From NCBI RefSeq assembly GCF_019748365.1, contig NZ_JAIEPN010000068.1, forward strand, positions 1 through 64,000: 64,000 nt of DNA, read 5' to 3'. The translations under genes were made by a program, and so were the position numbers. Shown piece by piece: positions 51,033 to 62,184 of this stretch (the first letter of the stretch is position 1; each line of letters begins with the position of its first letter). The notes under the pieces are model-generated. The model ran no database searches. It was given only the letters and a program-made list of their open reading frames with translations, and was not told the origin of the DNA. The DNA is from Novosphingobium sp. (lineage in GTDB: Bacteria > Pseudomonadota > Alphaproteobacteria > Sphingomonadales > Sphingomonadaceae).

Positions 51033-51086
51033 TCCTTCAGGCGGCGGGCCCCCTCTATCCCCCCGCACCCTGCCGCCAGTCCAAAG

Positions 51087-51121
51087 ACCGGCGCGTTCCC
51101 CGGAAGGAACGCGCCGGTTTT
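51087..51121 (+). terminator. intrinsic terminator after recA
   Basis: ACCGGCGCGTTCC (51087-51099) pairs perfectly with GGAACGCGCCGGT (51106-51118) around a six-base loop, and TTTT follows. The 13-bp stem lies 55 bases beyond the recA stop. The T-run is short, but the stem is very strong. Confidence 0.8.
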
Positions 51122-51246
51122 GGCTTGAGGGGTGGAGGGAAGGGCGCTCGCAGGCATCGTGGTGTCAAATCGATTGTTCTTCGGCTTCCCTGCCTCGCGG
51201 AAAACACCTAGCTTGCGGCCAAGACCAAACACGGGAAGGAAGCCTG

Positions 51247-51873
51247 ATGTCGATCATCCTCCATCACCTCAACAACAGCCGCTCACAGCGCATCCTCTGG
51301 ATGCTGGAGGAGCTGGGCGTTCCCTATGAACTGAAGCACTATCAACGCGATGCGGAGACCAACCTGGCGCCGCCGGAACTGAAGGCGGTGCACCCGCTCG
51401 GCAAGTCGCCGCTGCTTGAGGTTGATGGGCGGGTGATCGAGGAATCGGGGGCGATCGTGCAGTATCTGTGCGACACTTATGGCGACGGCAAATGGCAGCC
51501 CGCGCCGGGCACCGACGATGCGCTGCGGCACAACGAACTGATGCACTTCGCCGAGGGCTCGGTGATGACCCCGATCCTGCTCAACCTCTACGTCTCGCGG
51601 CTTGGCGATGCGGGGGCACCGCTGCGTCCGCGCATCGATGAGCAGCTTGCTGCCCACTTCGGCTATCTTGAACAGATCCTGCGTCCTTCGGGCCACTTCA
51701 TCGGCGATGACTGGACCGGTGCGGATGTCATGCTGAGTTTCCCCGCCGAAGTCGTGGTCATGCAGGGCATGAGCGCGGCTTACCCGAAGCTTGCCGCTTT
51801 CGTCGCGGCGATCCACGCGCGGCCCGCGTGGCAGGCAGCGCGCGCCAAGGCTGGTCCCTATTTCGCAACCTGA
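51247..51873 (+). CDS. glutathione S-transferase family protein
   Basis: A 208-residue GST. The thioredoxin-like N-terminal domain has HHLNNSRSQRILWMLEELGV (probable catalytic Ser at residue 10 or 12), then the glutathione-contact VHPLGKSPLLEVDGRVIEES. The helical C-terminal domain includes FIGDDWTGADVMLSFPAEVV, the usual N-capping Asp motif. Relatives detoxify electrophiles or act as stress proteins; the substrate is unknown. It is a single gene between recA and a methyltransferase. Confidence 0.9.
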   Translation: MSIILHHLNNSRSQRILWMLEELGVPYELKHYQRDAETNLAPPELKAVHPLGKSPLLEVDGRVIEESGAIVQYLCDTYGDGKWQPAPGTDDALRHNELMHFAEGSVMTPILLNLYVSRLGDAGAPLRPRIDEQLAAHFGYLEQILRPSGHFIGDDWTGADVMLSFPAEVVVMQGMSAAYPKLAAFVAAIHARPAWQAARAKAGPYFAT

Positions 51874-51930
51874 CCGGTTTTGCCCGATTAACGCTTGCCG
51901 GGTGGGCCACCGAGGCATAGCCTGCATGGC

Positions 51931-52755
51931 ATGACGGGTGCGCAAGAGTGGCAAGGCCGGGTCGGCCAGAATTGGGCGGCAGAGTGGGAGCGGACCGACC
52001 GCAGCTTTGCCGCGCTTACGCCCTATCTTCTGGAGGCTATCGCGGCCGAACCCGGCAAGCGGGTGATCGATGTGGGCTGCGGCGCGGGCGAGCTTTCGCT
52101 GGCGGTTGCTGCTGCCCGGCCCGAAGCCCAGGTGACCGGCGTCGACATCTCCGGGGAATTGATCGAGGCGGCGCGGAACCGTTCGGCAGGGCTTGGCAAC
52201 CTCGCCTTCACGGTGGCGGATGCTGCCACGTGGCAGGCAGATGGCGCAGCGCCCGATCTCTATATCTCGCGGCACGGCGTGATGTTCTTTACTGATCCGC
52301 CCGCCGCCTTTGCTCATTTGTCGGCCAAGGCCGCGCCGGGCGCGCGGATGGTGTTTTCCTGCTTCCGCCCCGCTGCGGAAAACCCCTGGGCGATGGACAT
52401 CGCGCGGTTGCTGCCGCCTGCCAAGCCTGCGCCCGCGCTCGAATTTCCACCGGGGCCGTTCGCTTTTGCCGAGCCCGATCATATGCGGCGCTGCCTCAAG
52501 GGCTGGCGCGACATCGAGTTCAAGCCCCTCGACTTTGCCTACGTCGCGGGATCGGGGACCAATCCGGTTGCGGATGCGCTCTCGTTCTTCAGCCGGATCG
52601 GCCCGGCCGCAGCGGCCATCCGCATCCTGCCGGATCAGGCACGCGCGGCCTTCGAGCGGGGGCTGCTGGAGCTTGTCCAATCGCGCAGCGTTGGCGGGCG
52701 GGTCTGTTTTCCCGCGGCCGCCTGGCTGGTGACGGCGACCGCCGACAACACCTGA
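51931..52755 (+). CDS. class I SAM-dependent methyltransferase
   Basis: A 274-residue methyltransferase of the UbiE/type-11 group. The N-terminus (WQGRVGQNWAAEWERTDRSF) is typical of a small subfamily. Motif I is VIDVGCGAGELSLAVAAARP, followed by the acidic ribose contact VTGVDISGELIEAARNR and a post-motif segment LYISRHGVMFF. The substrate is not known. The ATG at 51931 is chosen over a TTG at 51895. It is transcribed towards alaS, which starts 95 bases later. Confidence 0.87.
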   Translation: MTGAQEWQGRVGQNWAAEWERTDRSFAALTPYLLEAIAAEPGKRVIDVGCGAGELSLAVAAARPEAQVTGVDISGELIEAARNRSAGLGNLAFTVADAATWQADGAAPDLYISRHGVMFFTDPPAAFAHLSAKAAPGARMVFSCFRPAAENPWAMDIARLLPPAKPAPALEFPPGPFAFAEPDHMRRCLKGWRDIEFKPLDFAYVAGSGTNPVADALSFFSRIGPAAAAIRILPDQARAAFERGLLELVQSRSVGGRVCFPAAAWLVTATADNT

Positions 52756-52850
52756 GAATCGGGATCTGACCCATCCATGATGGGGACAAGCGCACGCGCA
52801 GGGCCGAAACGTGCTTGTTCCGCGCCGAGGCCTCGCCTAATCGGCATGGC

Positions 52851-55502
52851 ATGACTTCGACGAACGAAATCCGCCGGTCCTTCCTCGACTACTTCGGCTC
52901 CGCCGGGCACGAGATAGTGCCTTCCGCGCCGCTGGTGCCGTACAACGACCCGACGCTGATGTTCACCAATGCGGGCATGGTCCCGTTCAAGAACGTGTTC
53001 ACCGGGCTCGAGACGCGGGCGACCAAGCGGGCGACCTCATCGCAGAAGTGCGTTCGCGCCGGTGGCAAGCACAACGATCTCGACAACGTGGGCTACACCG
53101 CGCGGCACCACACGTTCTTCGAGATGCTCGGCAATTTCTCGTTCGGCGACTACTTCAAGGATCAGGCGATCACCCATGCCTGGACCCTGCTGACGCGCGA
53201 ATGGGGGCTGCCCAAGGACAAGCTGCTGGTCACGGTCTATCACACCGACGACGAAGCGTTCGGCCTGTGGAAGAAGATCGCGGGCCTTTCGGACGACCGC
53301 ATCATCCGCATTCCGACTTCGGACAACTTCTGGTCGATGGGCGATACGGGGCCGTGCGGGCCGTGCTCGGAGATCTTCTACGATCACGGCGATCATATCT
53401 TCGGCGGGCCTCCGGGATCGCCGGACGAGGATGGCGACCGCTTCATCGAGATCTGGAACCTTGTGTTCATGCAGTTCGAGCAGGCCGCCGACGGCACCCG
53501 CACGAACCTGCCGAGCCCCAGCATCGATACCGGCATGGGCATCGAACGCATCGCCGCGGTGCTGCAGGGCGAGCATGACAACTACGACACCGACACCTTC
53601 CGCGCGCTGATCGCGGCGTCGGAAAGCCTGACCGGCACCAAGGCCGAAGGTGAGAGCCGCGCGAGCCACCGCGTGATCGCGGACCATCTGCGCTCGTCGA
53701 GCTTCCTGCTGGCCGATGGCGTGCTGCCGAGCAATGAGGGCCGCGGCTATGTGCTGCGCCGGATCATGCGCCGGGCGATGCGCCACGCGCACCTGCTGGG
53801 CGCGAGGGAGCCCTTGATGCACCGGCTGGTGGGTTCGCTCGTCACCGAAATGGGCCAGGCGTTCCCTGAACTGGGCCGCGCGCAGCCGCTGGTCGAAGAG
53901 ACCTTGCTGCGCGAGGAAGTGCAGTTCCGCCGCACGCTGGCGAACGGGCTCAAGCTGCTCGACGAGGAAGCAGGCGATCTGGGCGAGGGCGACAGCCTGC
54001 CCGGTGCGACGGCGTTCAAGCTCTATGACACCTACGGTTTCCCATATGACCTGACCGAAGACGCTCTGCGCGCGCGCGGGGTGAGCGTCGACCGCGCCGG
54101 ATTTGAAGCGGCCATGGCGCAGCAGAAGGCGGCGGCACGCGCGGCGTGGAAGGGCTCCGGTCAGACCGCTGACAGCGAAGTATGGTTCGACATCGCCGAG
54201 CGCGAGGGCGCGACCGAGTTCACCGGCTACACCGCCAATATCGGCGAGGGCGTCGTCGTTGCGCTGGTCAAGGGCGGCAAGGAAGTGGCTGAGGCGGGGG
54301 CGGGCGAAACCGTCACCGTGATCACCAACCAGACCCCGTTCTACGCCGAAAGCGGCGGTCAGATGGGCGATGCCGGCACGATCAGCACTGTCGAGGGCCT
54401 GCGCATTGCGGTGAACGATACCGCCAAGCCGCTGGGGCGCCTGCATGCGCATCAGGGCACGGTCGAGGCCGGCTCCGTCAAGGTCGGCGATGCGGTGCAG
54501 CTGGCCATCGACGTTGCACGGCGCGATGCGACGCGCGCGAACCATTCGGCGACGCACTTGCTGCACGAGGCACTGCGCCGGCGGCTCGGCGCGCATGTGA
54601 CGCAGAAGGGCTCGATGGTTTCGGCCGATCGGCTGCGCTTCGACTTCTCGCACCCGGCGGCGCTGACCGCGGACGACATTGCGGCGGTCGAGGATGAAGT
54701 GAACGCCGAGATCCTGGCCAATGCGCCGGTGACGACGCGCCTCATGAGCCCCGAGGACGCGATTGCGGCCGGTGCCATGGCGCTGTTTGGCGAGAAGTAT
54801 GGCGACGAAGTGCGCGTGCTGAGCATGGGCACGGGAGCAAAGCCTTACTCGGTCGAACTATGCGGCGGCACCCACGTGCGTGCGCTCGGCGATATCGGCT
54901 TGTTGCGTGTGGTGAGCGAAAGCGCGGTGTCTTCAGGCGTGCGGCGCATCGAGGCGCTGACCGGGGCAGGCGCGCGGGCCTATCTGGTGGGCCGCGAGGA
55001 AGCGCTGCGGCGCACGGCCGGCCTGCTGCGCGCTTCGCCCGATGAAGTGGAAGCGCGCGTGGCAGCGCTGGTCGATGAACGGCGCAAGCTGGAGCGCGAA
55101 CTGGCCGAGGCAAAGAAGGCGCTGGCACTGGCCGGTGCATCGGGCGGCGGCACGGCGGCGGCTCCGGCGGATGAGCAGGTCGGCGGCGTGACGTTCTCGG
55201 GTCAGGTGCTCGAAGGCATGGATCCCAAGGAACTGCGCGGGCTGCTTGATCAGGCGAAGACGCGCATGGGCTCGGGCGTCGCAGTGATCGTGGCGGTCAA
55301 CGAAGGCAAGGCGAGCATCGCGGCTGCCGTGACCGAGGATCTTGTCGGCAAGGTCAGCGCAGTCGATCTGGTGCGCGCGGGCGTCGAGGCTCTGGGCGGC
55401 AAGGGCGGCGGCGGGCGGCCGGACATGGCGCAGGGCGGCGGTCCGGATGGCGCCAAGGCGGCCGAGGCGATTGCAGCGGCGAAGGGTGTGCTTGGGGCCT
55501 AG
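52851..55502 (+). CDS. alaS: alanine--tRNA ligase
   Basis: Charges tRNA-Ala and edits Ser/Gly mischarging. The 883-residue protein has the class II core ([58 protein letters not shown]). The tRNA-recognition helical region and an editing domain with the zinc ligands in [12 protein letters not shown] and [13 protein letters not shown] follow, and the C-terminal DHHA1 oligomerisation domain is last ([20 protein letters not shown]). The start ATG at 52851 gives the canonical [15 protein letters not shown]. Its TAG stop shares CTAG with the stop of the convergent antiporter gene. Confidence 0.98.
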   Translation: MTSTNEIRRSFLDYFGSAGHEIVPSAPLVPYNDPTLMFTNAGMVPFKNVFTGLETRATKRATSSQKCVRAGGKHNDLDNVGYTARHHTFFEMLGNFSFGDYFKDQAITHAWTLLTREWGLPKDKLLVTVYHTDDEAFGLWKKIAGLSDDRIIRIPTSDNFWSMGDTGPCGPCSEIFYDHGDHIFGGPPGSPDEDGDRFIEIWNLVFMQFEQAADGTRTNLPSPSIDTGMGIERIAAVLQGEHDNYDTDTFRALIAASESLTGTKAEGESRASHRVIADHLRSSSFLLADGVLPSNEGRGYVLRRIMRRAMRHAHLLGAREPLMHRLVGSLVTEMGQAFPELGRAQPLVEETLLREEVQFRRTLANGLKLLDEEAGDLGEGDSLPGATAFKLYDTYGFPYDLTEDALRARGVSVDRAGFEAAMAQQKAAARAAWKGSGQTADSEVWFDIAEREGATEFTGYTANIGEGVVVALVKGGKEVAEAGAGETVTVITNQTPFYAESGGQMGDAGTISTVEGLRIAVNDTAKPLGRLHAHQGTVEAGSVKVGDAVQLAIDVARRDATRANHSATHLLHEALRRRLGAHVTQKGSMVSADRLRFDFSHPAALTADDIAAVEDEVNAEILANAPVTTRLMSPEDAIAAGAMALFGEKYGDEVRVLSMGTGAKPYSVELCGGTHVRALGDIGLLRVVSESAVSSGVRRIEALTGAGARAYLVGREEALRRTAGLLRASPDEVEARVAALVDERRKLERELAEAKKALALAGASGGGTAAAPADEQVGGVTFSGQVLEGMDPKELRGLLDQAKTRMGSGVAVIVAVNEGKASIAAAVTEDLVGKVSAVDLVRAGVEALGGKGGGGRPDMAQGGGPDGAKAAEAIAAAKGVLGA

Positions 55503-57265
55503 CGGTCCCTCAGCCCAGCCGCTTTCAGGCGCGGTTTCTGCTCGAGCCCGCCGCCCTGCATGATCGCCTCGCGCAGTTCGTCGCGCATTTCGTGGATCGA
55601 GGCGATCACGGGGCCCATGGGGACGCCCATATCGACAAGCACGGCTTCGGAGAGCTGGAGCGAGCTTTCGAGCGTTTCGGGAACGGCATCGCTGGCGCCG
55701 GCGCGGTAGAGTTCGGCGGCGTGATCCGCATCGCGGGCGCGCACGATGATTGGCAGCTCCGGGTGTGCGGCGCGGATGCGGCGGACGGTGCGGCTGACGA
55801 GTACGGGTTCGTCCATGGTGACGATGACGGCGCGGGCGGATTCGAGGTGGAGCTTTTCCAGCAAGGCCGCATTGGCGACATTCCCGTAGATGACCGGATC
55901 GCCTGCGATGCGGGCCTGTGTGACGAGGGCTGGATCGGCGTCGACTGCAAGCCAGGGCACGTCATGCCGCGCGAGCATTGCGCCGACGAGGCGGCCGACG
56001 CGGCCGTAGCCGAAGACAAGCGCCTGGCCTGAGGCATCGCTGGGGGCGGCAGCGACCGGGGCATCACCGGGGCGGTCCACCGCGCTGGCGATGCGGCGGC
56101 CCAGCATGGCAAGCAGCGGCGTGAGCGTGAGGCCAAGCGCGGTGATGATCTGCCAGAACTGGGCATTCTGCGGGCTGATGAGGCCCGCAACTGCAGCGGC
56201 AGACAGCACGATCAGGGTGGTTTCGGACGGGGAGGCGAGGAGCAGTCCGACTTCGGCAGCAACGCCCCGGCTCGCCCCGCCGACGCGCAGCAGCAGTGCG
56301 GTGACGACCGCCTTGGCAGCCAGCACGGATGCGACGCCGAGCGCGATCTGGCCAAGCTGGCGCCAGATTTCGCCCACATCGATGCTCATGCCGACGGTGA
56401 TCAGGAACACACCGAGTGCGAGGCCCTTGAACGGCGCGGTCAGCGCTTCGACTTCGCGCGAGTAGTCGGTTTCGGCGATAAGGAGGCCGGCAAGGAGCGC
56501 GCCCATGATCGGCGAGAGGCCGGCGCCCGCGGTGGCGAGCGCGGCGGCGATCACCACGAGCAGGCTGAAGGCGAGAAACAGTTCGGGGCTTTTGGTGCGC
56601 GCGGCGCTGGCGAAGAGGCGGGGGAGGAGGAAGCGGCCGAGCGTGAGCATCACGGTGACAATGATCGCGCCGCGCCAGAGCGTCGCGAAGAGCGCGGCGC
56701 CGCTTGTCCCGCCGGGCCCGAACGCGCCAAGCACGAAGATGATCGGGACGAGCGCGATGTCCTCGAGCAGCAGCATGGCAAGCGCTCGGCGGCCGACCGG
56801 GCTTTGCGTACCGGCGATGGGCAGAACCAGCGCGGTGGACGAAAGCGCGAGCGCAATGCCGAGCCCGGCGGCGGCAGGGATATCGTGGCGCATCGCGAGG
56901 AGCACGAGTGTGAGCAGCGCTGCGGAGAGCAGCAGCTTTGCCGCGCCAAGGCCGAAGACTTGCGCGCGCATGGCCCACAAGCGGCCGAAGCTGAGTTCGA
57001 GCCCGATCTCGAACAGCAGGAGGATCACGCCAAGCTCGGCGAACGGGGCGATCGCCTCGGGCCGGGTGATCGTGACGTAATAGAGCGCGGGAAACTGGCC
57101 GACGATCCGGCCAAGCCCGAACGGGCCAACCAATACGCCGACAAGGATGAAGCCGATCACCGGAGTGATGCGCGCGCGGGCGAAAGCCGGAATGACGATT
57201 CCTGCCGCCCCGAGGACGACGAGAACGTCGCTCATCGAGGTATTGAATTCGAGATGGCCTGCCAT
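55499..57265 (-). CDS. KefB/KefC-type monovalent cation:proton antiporter with RCK domain
   Basis: A 588-residue CPA2-family transporter, probably a K+/H+ antiporter of the glutathione-gated type. About 12 membrane helices occupy the first 390 residues, including [32 protein letters not shown] and [15 protein letters not shown]. An RCK/TrkA-N domain follows with the nucleotide-binding loop [20 protein letters not shown]. The C-terminus lacks a long extension. ATGs at 57265 and 57235 are both possible starts without strong Shine-Dalgarno sequences. No separate KefF/KefG ancillary gene is adjacent. It converges on alaS with overlapping stop codons. Confidence 0.92.
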   Translation of the reverse strand: MAGHLEFNTSMSDVLVVLGAAGIVIPAFARARITPVIGFILVGVLVGPFGLGRIVGQFPALYYVTITRPEAIAPFAELGVILLLFEIGLELSFGRLWAMRAQVFGLGAAKLLLSAALLTLVLLAMRHDIPAAAGLGIALALSSTALVLPIAGTQSPVGRRALAMLLLEDIALVPIIFVLGAFGPGGTSGAALFATLWRGAIIVTVMLTLGRFLLPRLFASAARTKSPELFLAFSLLVVIAAALATAGAGLSPIMGALLAGLLIAETDYSREVEALTAPFKGLALGVFLITVGMSIDVGEIWRQLGQIALGVASVLAAKAVVTALLLRVGGASRGVAAEVGLLLASPSETTLIVLSAAAVAGLISPQNAQFWQIITALGLTLTPLLAMLGRRIASAVDRPGDAPVAAAPSDASGQALVFGYGRVGRLVGAMLARHDVPWLAVDADPALVTQARIAGDPVIYGNVANAALLEKLHLESARAVIVTMDEPVLVSRTVRRIRAAHPELPIIVRARDADHAAELYRAGASDAVPETLESSLQLSEAVLVDMGVPMGPVIASIHEMRDELREAIMQGGGLEQKPRLKAAGLRDR

Positions 57266-57377
57266 CGTAACATTCTAGCCGGATAGGCCGTAATGTCATG
57301 GGAATAAGGTGCCGATTGCCTGCCCTGCGATCGTGTGGTTAGTCTTGACGCTTGTCCGGTTTCTTGGGGGAATTTCA

Positions 57378-59402
57378 ATGGCGACAACGACATGGCGCAA
57401 GGGTCTTGGCTGGGGCATGGCGGCTTGCGCACTGGCCGGGGCACTGCCGGCGATGGCTGAAGGCGGTGCGCCCGCAGTTCGCCATCCGGTCACGATCGAC
57501 GACATTCTGGCGCTCCGTTCGCTCTCCGGGCTCGAATGCGCGCCGGATGGCAAACAGGCCGTCTATGTGGTGGGCGAGGCCGATCTCAAGGCCGACAAGC
57601 GGCGCAGCGCGCTGTGGCTGGCGGACCTTGCCGGCGGCGCGCCGCTGCAGCTGACGAGCGGCGAGGACAGCGCGAGTGCGCCTTCGTTCAGCCCCGATGG
57701 CACGCGGATCGCGTTTCTATCCAAGCGCGGGAAGGACAAGCTGGCGCAGATCTGGCTGCTCGATCGCCGCGGGGGTGAGGCGAGCAGGCTGACCGATGTG
57801 AAGGGCGATATCGCCGGATTCCGTTGGTCGCCGGATTCGAAGTCCCTGCTGCTGATGATCACCGATCCTGCGCCCGAGCCGCCCAAGGATGACCCGGAAC
57901 GGCCGCTGCCGGTGGTGGTCGATGACGTGAAGTTCAAGGAAGACGGGACCGGCTTCATCACCGCAAAGGACCATGCGCATCTGGCGCTGTTCGATGTGGC
58001 AACCAAGGCCGAGATGCGGTTGACCGCCACGGATTCGTTCGATGTGACCACCGCCGAATGGTCGCCGGACGGCAAGACCATCGCCTATCTCGCCAACCAT
58101 GCGCTCGACACGGATGCACCGGCAACGGAGTGGCTGACCGTGGTGGAAGCGAAGGCGGGCGCGCAGCCGCGCGTGGTGGCCAGGATACCTTCGGCATCGG
58201 GGCAGTCGCTGATCTGGTCGGCCGACGGGGCGAAGATCACGCATCTGATGGGCAACGAGCCCAAGCTCAACCAGTATAACCAGCCGCATCTGGCCCAGAC
58301 CGAAGTGGCCAGCGGCAAGACCCGGCTCATCGTCTCGACAGCCGATATCTATTTGCAGCGGCTGGTCGATTTAGGCGGCGGACGGGTTGGCGCGATCCTT
58401 GCCGAGGACCGGCACGAGATCGCGGCGGTGATTGATCCTGTCTCGGGCGTGATCCAGCGGCTCGGCGATGGCAAGCTGGCCGTTGCGGACCAGTGTGGCA
58501 GCAGCAGCCCGAAAGCGCCACGCGCGGTGATCGCCAGCGGCGATGCCGTGATGCCCGAACTTTATGTGGTGGAAGGCGGCGCCATGCGCGTGCTGACGGC
58601 ACACAACCGCGCCCTGAATGCCGGCATCGCCTGGTCCCCGGTGCGCGATTTTGCCGCGAAGACGAGCGATGGTAGCGAGGTTCATGGCCTGCTGACGCTC
58701 CCTGCGGGCTATGCCGAGGGGCAGCGCTATCCCACGGTGCTGTGGATCCACGGCGGGCCGACCGCGCAGGATGCGCACGAGATCGATACGATGCGCCAGT
58801 GGATTGCGGCGCAGGGCTATGCGGTGCTCGCGGTGAATTATCGCGGCAGTTCGGGGCGCGGCGATGCCTATGGCACGTCCATCGCGGCTGACTGGGGCAA
58901 CAAGGAAGTGCTCGACCTTAACGCCGCGACCGACTGGGCGGTGGCGCAAGGCATTGCCGATCCGGCCCGCCTGATGGTGGGCGGCTGGAGCTATGGCGGC
59001 ATCCTCACCGATTTCCTCATCGTGCGCGACAACCGCTTCAAGGCGGCCTTCAGCGGGGCGGGCGAGGGCAATATCTTCGCGCTGTTCGGGGTGGATCAGT
59101 ACATCCAGCAATATGCGCAGGAAGTGGGCGCGCCGTGGAAGGAACCCGAATTGTGGATGCGGCTTTCGGAACCGCTGCTCCATGCCGACCGGATCAAGAC
59201 GCCGACGCTGTTCATGGGCGGGATTGCCGATGACAACGTGCCGCTGATCGGCGGGCAGCAGCTCTATCAGGCGCTCAAGCTCACCGGCGTGCCGACCCGG
59301 CTGGTCGGTTATCCGGACGAGAACCATGGGATTGCGCGGCCGAGCTTTCAGCGTGACCGGTTGGAACGGATTGTCGACTGGTTCAAGCAACATCTGAAAT
59401 GA
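57378..59402 (+). CDS. exported S9 family prolyl oligopeptidase-like peptidase
   Basis: A 674-residue exported serine peptidase of the dipeptidyl/acylaminoacyl-peptidase group. A signal peptide ([16 protein letters not shown]) precedes a seven-bladed propeller with WD40-like/TolB-like repeats ([38 protein letters not shown]). The C-terminal alpha/beta hydrolase domain has the nucleophile Ser in [16 protein letters not shown], Asp in [13 protein letters not shown] and His in [18 protein letters not shown] lies six bases before the ATG at 57378. It would trim peptides in the periplasm. The glutaminase gene begins 13 bases after its stop, suggesting joint expression for nitrogen scavenging. Confidence 0.93.
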   Translation: MATTTWRKGLGWGMAACALAGALPAMAEGGAPAVRHPVTIDDILALRSLSGLECAPDGKQAVYVVGEADLKADKRRSALWLADLAGGAPLQLTSGEDSASAPSFSPDGTRIAFLSKRGKDKLAQIWLLDRRGGEASRLTDVKGDIAGFRWSPDSKSLLLMITDPAPEPPKDDPERPLPVVVDDVKFKEDGTGFITAKDHAHLALFDVATKAEMRLTATDSFDVTTAEWSPDGKTIAYLANHALDTDAPATEWLTVVEAKAGAQPRVVARIPSASGQSLIWSADGAKITHLMGNEPKLNQYNQPHLAQTEVASGKTRLIVSTADIYLQRLVDLGGGRVGAILAEDRHEIAAVIDPVSGVIQRLGDGKLAVADQCGSSSPKAPRAVIASGDAVMPELYVVEGGAMRVLTAHNRALNAGIAWSPVRDFAAKTSDGSEVHGLLTLPAGYAEGQRYPTVLWIHGGPTAQDAHEIDTMRQWIAAQGYAVLAVNYRGSSGRGDAYGTSIAADWGNKEVLDLNAATDWAVAQGIADPARLMVGGWSYGGILTDFLIVRDNRFKAAFSGAGEGNIFALFGVDQYIQQYAQEVGAPWKEPELWMRLSEPLLHADRIKTPTLFMGGIADDNVPLIGGQQLYQALKLTGVPTRLVGYPDENHGIARPSFQRDRLERIVDWFKQHLK

Positions 59403-59415
59403 GGTCTGCAAGTTC

Positions 59416-60354
59416 GTGACTGACATTGGCTCTATTGTTGCCGAGATCACGGCAGAAATGCGCGAGGCGACCGAGCGCGGGCGTGTGGCGGACTATATTC
59501 CGCCGCTGGCCTGCATCTCGCGCGACCGGTTCGGGATCGCGGTGGTCATGGCGGACGGCACGCTCCATCTCGGCGGCAATGCCGAGGAGCCGTTCTCGAT
59601 CCAGTCGGTCTCCAAGGTCTTTTCGCTGACGCTTGCGCTGGGCATGGTCGGCGATGCGCTGTGGAGCCGCGTGGGGCGCGAGCCTTCGGGCAGCGCGTTC
59701 AACTCGATCGTGCAGCTGGAAACGGAGCACGGCATTCCGCGCAACCCGTTCATCAATGCGGGCGCCATCGTGGTGGCCGACGTGCTGCTGGCCGGCGGCG
59801 CCCCGGCCGAGGCGATCGCGGGCGTGCTCCGCTTCGTGCGCACGCTGGCGGCAGACGAGACGATCACCATCGATGCCAAAGTCGCCGCGGCCGAGCTTGC
59901 GACGGGCTATCGCAACATGGCGCTCGCCAACTACATGCGCGCGTTCGGCAATCTGCAGCACCCGGTGGAGCAGGCGCTGGGCGTCTATTTCCACCAGTGC
60001 GCGCTCGCGATGAGCTGTCGGCAACTGGCCATGGCGGGGCGGTTCCTCGCGCATGATGGGCGCGATCCGGCGACCGGGCGGTGCATCGTGACCCCGCAGC
60101 GCGCGCGGCGGATCAATGCGCTGATGATGCTGTGCGGGCACTACGACAATTCGGGCGAATTCGCCTTCCGCGTCGGCTTTCCGGGCAAATCGGGCGTGGG
60201 CGGCGGCATTCTGGCGGTGGTGCCGGGCACGGCCAGCATCGCGGTTTGGTCGCCCGGCCTCAATGCGAAGGGCAACTCGCAGCTTGGTTCGCTGGCGCTC
60301 GAGCGGCTGGCGGCAAAGACGGGCTGGTCCGTGTTCGAAGCCTGCCACGGCTAA
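59416..60354 (+). CDS. glsA: glutaminase
   Basis: Hydrolyses L-glutamine to glutamate and ammonia. The 312-residue product belongs to the serine-dependent beta-lactamase-like glutaminase family: Ser-x-x-Lys in [17 protein letters not shown], the [15 protein letters not shown] segment, and [18 protein letters not shown] near the C-terminus. Start is a GTG at 59416, 13 bases after the S9 peptidase stop. No signal peptide is seen, so it is cytoplasmic. Confidence 0.95.
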   Translation: MTDIGSIVAEITAEMREATERGRVADYIPPLACISRDRFGIAVVMADGTLHLGGNAEEPFSIQSVSKVFSLTLALGMVGDALWSRVGREPSGSAFNSIVQLETEHGIPRNPFINAGAIVVADVLLAGGAPAEAIAGVLRFVRTLAADETITIDAKVAAAELATGYRNMALANYMRAFGNLQHPVEQALGVYFHQCALAMSCRQLAMAGRFLAHDGRDPATGRCIVTPQRARRINALMMLCGHYDNSGEFAFRVGFPGKSGVGGGILAVVPGTASIAVWSPGLNAKGNSQLGSLALERLAAKTGWSVFEACHG

Positions 60355-60430
60355 ATCGGGGAATAGCCTCAAGGCTGGACTCGTATTCCGCGCAGGTGCG
60401 TCTTATTTCCCGCTCCCACTGGAGGATTTC

Positions 60431-61402
60431 ATGGCTACCACGCACAAGACCCGCATGCTGATCATCGGTTCCGGCCCGGCCGGACTTTCCGCCGCCATCT
60501 ATGGCGCGCGCGCGGGGATGGAGCCGATTGTGGTGCAGGGCCTGCAGCCCGGCGGACAGCTCACGATCACGACGGACGTCGAGAACTATCCGGGCTTCCG
60601 CGATGTGATCCAGGGCCCGTGGCTGATGCAGGAAATGCAGGCGCAGGCCGAACATGTCGGCACGCGGATGCTGTGGGACACGATCACTGAAGTGAGCCTC
60701 GATGGCCCCCCGTTTCGCGCGCAGGGCGACAGCGGCGATGTCTATGAAGGCCAAGTGCTGGTGATCGCGACCGGCGCGCAGGCGCGCTGGCTGGGTGTGG
60801 AAGGCGAGCAGGAGTTCGGCGGCAAGGGTGTTTCGGCTTGCGCGACCTGCGACGGCTTCTTCTATCGCGGCAAGAAGGTGGTGGTGATCGGCGGCGGCAA
60901 CACCGCAGTCGAGGAAGCGCTCTATCTCACCAACCATTCGCCCGAAGTGACGCTGATCCACCGCCGCGACAGCCTGCGGGCGGAAAAGATCCTGCAGGAC
61001 CGCCTGATGAGCAATCCGCGCATCAAGGTGCTGTGGAACAAGGCGGTTGAACGCTTCACCGGCGCGCCGGGCGGTGTGCTCGAAGCGGTTGAACTGGTCG
61101 ATACGGTGACGGGCGAAAAGTCCTCGCTGGCAACTGACGGTGCGTTTGTGGCGATCGGCCACGCGCCGGCGACCGAACTGTTCAAGGGCAAGCTGGAGCT
61201 CGACGAGAGCGGCTACATCGTGGTGCAGCCGGGCACGCCGAAGACGGCGATTCCGGGTGTGTTTGCCTGTGGTGACGTGATGGACCACACCTATCGTCAG
61301 GCCGTGACGGCTGCGGGGACGGGGTGCATGGCGGCGCTGGATGCCGAGCGCTTCCTGGCCGAGCACGCCTTTGCGGCTGCACAGGCGGTGGCGGCGGAGT
61401 AA
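60431..61402 (+). CDS. trxB: thioredoxin-disulfide reductase
   Basis: NADPH-dependent flavoprotein that reduces thioredoxin. The 323-residue product has the FAD motif IIGSGPAGLSAAIYGARAG, the redox pair Cys137-Ala-Thr-Cys140 (SACATCDGFFY), the NADPH motif VVVIGGGNTAVEEALYL with HRRDSLRAEKI, and the C-terminal GVFACGDVMDHTYRQAVTAA. GGAGGA sits directly upstream of the ATG at 60431. It is 76 bases after glsA and converges on the exosortase-associated operon. Confidence 0.97.
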   Translation: MATTHKTRMLIIGSGPAGLSAAIYGARAGMEPIVVQGLQPGGQLTITTDVENYPGFRDVIQGPWLMQEMQAQAEHVGTRMLWDTITEVSLDGPPFRAQGDSGDVYEGQVLVIATGAQARWLGVEGEQEFGGKGVSACATCDGFFYRGKKVVVIGGGNTAVEEALYLTNHSPEVTLIHRRDSLRAEKILQDRLMSNPRIKVLWNKAVERFTGAPGGVLEAVELVDTVTGEKSSLATDGAFVAIGHAPATELFKGKLELDESGYIVVQPGTPKTAIPGVFACGDVMDHTYRQAVTAAGTGCMAALDAERFLAEHAFAAAQAVAAE

Positions 61403-61407
61403 CCAGT

Positions 61408-62184
61408 CTAGCGAGTGGCGTCGATCAGCCGCTCCAGCAGCCATGTTTGCGCTTCCTCGCCGGCGAAGCTGTGGCCGCTGCTGGCGTGACGCTGGATACG
61501 CGGGTCGCTGGCGGGCCACACGGCTTCGAACATCTGCGCGGTGCGGTCTCCGGTAGCTAGGAGGATCGTGACCGGGCCGGTGAAACGGGTCAGGCTCGCA
61601 GCCATCCTATCGACCAGCGATGATTTGACCGGGGCGGAGGCCGCTTGGCGAAGGCCGCGCGCAAGCTTGGCGAGGTTCACCCCGCCGGTGAGGAGACGCA
61701 GGACCTCGCGCGGGTTGGCGAGTTTGGCGAGATAGCGCTGGCGCAGCGCCGCGGGGGGGGCCGCATCGGCCTCGTCCGTTTCCAGCGTCCACGGATTGGC
61801 GAGGACAAGGCCATCAAGCCCCAGATCGGCGCCGTGGAGCATCAAGGCGGCAGCAGCGTCGCAATTGCCGAAAGCGATCACCCGGCGTAGCGTTGGCACG
61901 GCGGCGCGGAAAGCGGCGAGCGCGGCGGCGATATCCTCGCGGGTGTGCTGGAAACCGGGATCGGTGCCGTCGCTCTCGCCCACGCCGCGTCGGTCGTAGC
62001 GGAACACGGGGATGCCTTCGGCAGCAAGTCTAGCCGCGATCTGTGTCTGTCCGCCCCAGCTGCCCGAACGGATTTCGCGTCCGCCCGAGACGAGCAGCAC
62101 GCCGGTGGCGCCGGTCGCGGCTTCCATGTCGAGCGTGCCGACAAGGGTGTCCGGGCCGCATCGGAATGTAAGGTGGCGGCGCAT
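61408..62184 (-). CDS. hydrolase 1, exosortase A system-associated
   Basis: A 258-residue alpha/beta-hydrolase of the type encoded with exosortase-A (PEP-CTERM/polysaccharide) loci. Segments include LLVSGGREIRSGSWGGQTQI and VFRYDRRGVGESDGTDPGFQ. The nucleophile elbow reads AFGNCDAAAALML, with Cys in place of Ser, as is usual in this subfamily. His near the end is in SSGHSFAGEEAQTW. Its role is unproven; processing of a lipid- or polymer-linked intermediate is a guess. The ATG at 62184 shares a base with the hydrolase 2 stop (TGATG), and it is the last gene of the operon before trxB on the other strand. Confidence 0.86.
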   Translation of the reverse strand: MRRHLTFRCGPDTLVGTLDMEAATGATGVLLVSGGREIRSGSWGGQTQIAARLAAEGIPVFRYDRRGVGESDGTDPGFQHTREDIAAALAAFRAAVPTLRRVIAFGNCDAAAALMLHGADLGLDGLVLANPWTLETDEADAAPPAALRQRYLAKLANPREVLRLLTGGVNLAKLARGLRQAASAPVKSSLVDRMAASLTRFTGPVTILLATGDRTAQMFEAVWPASDPRIQRHASSGHSFAGEEAQTWLLERLIDATR

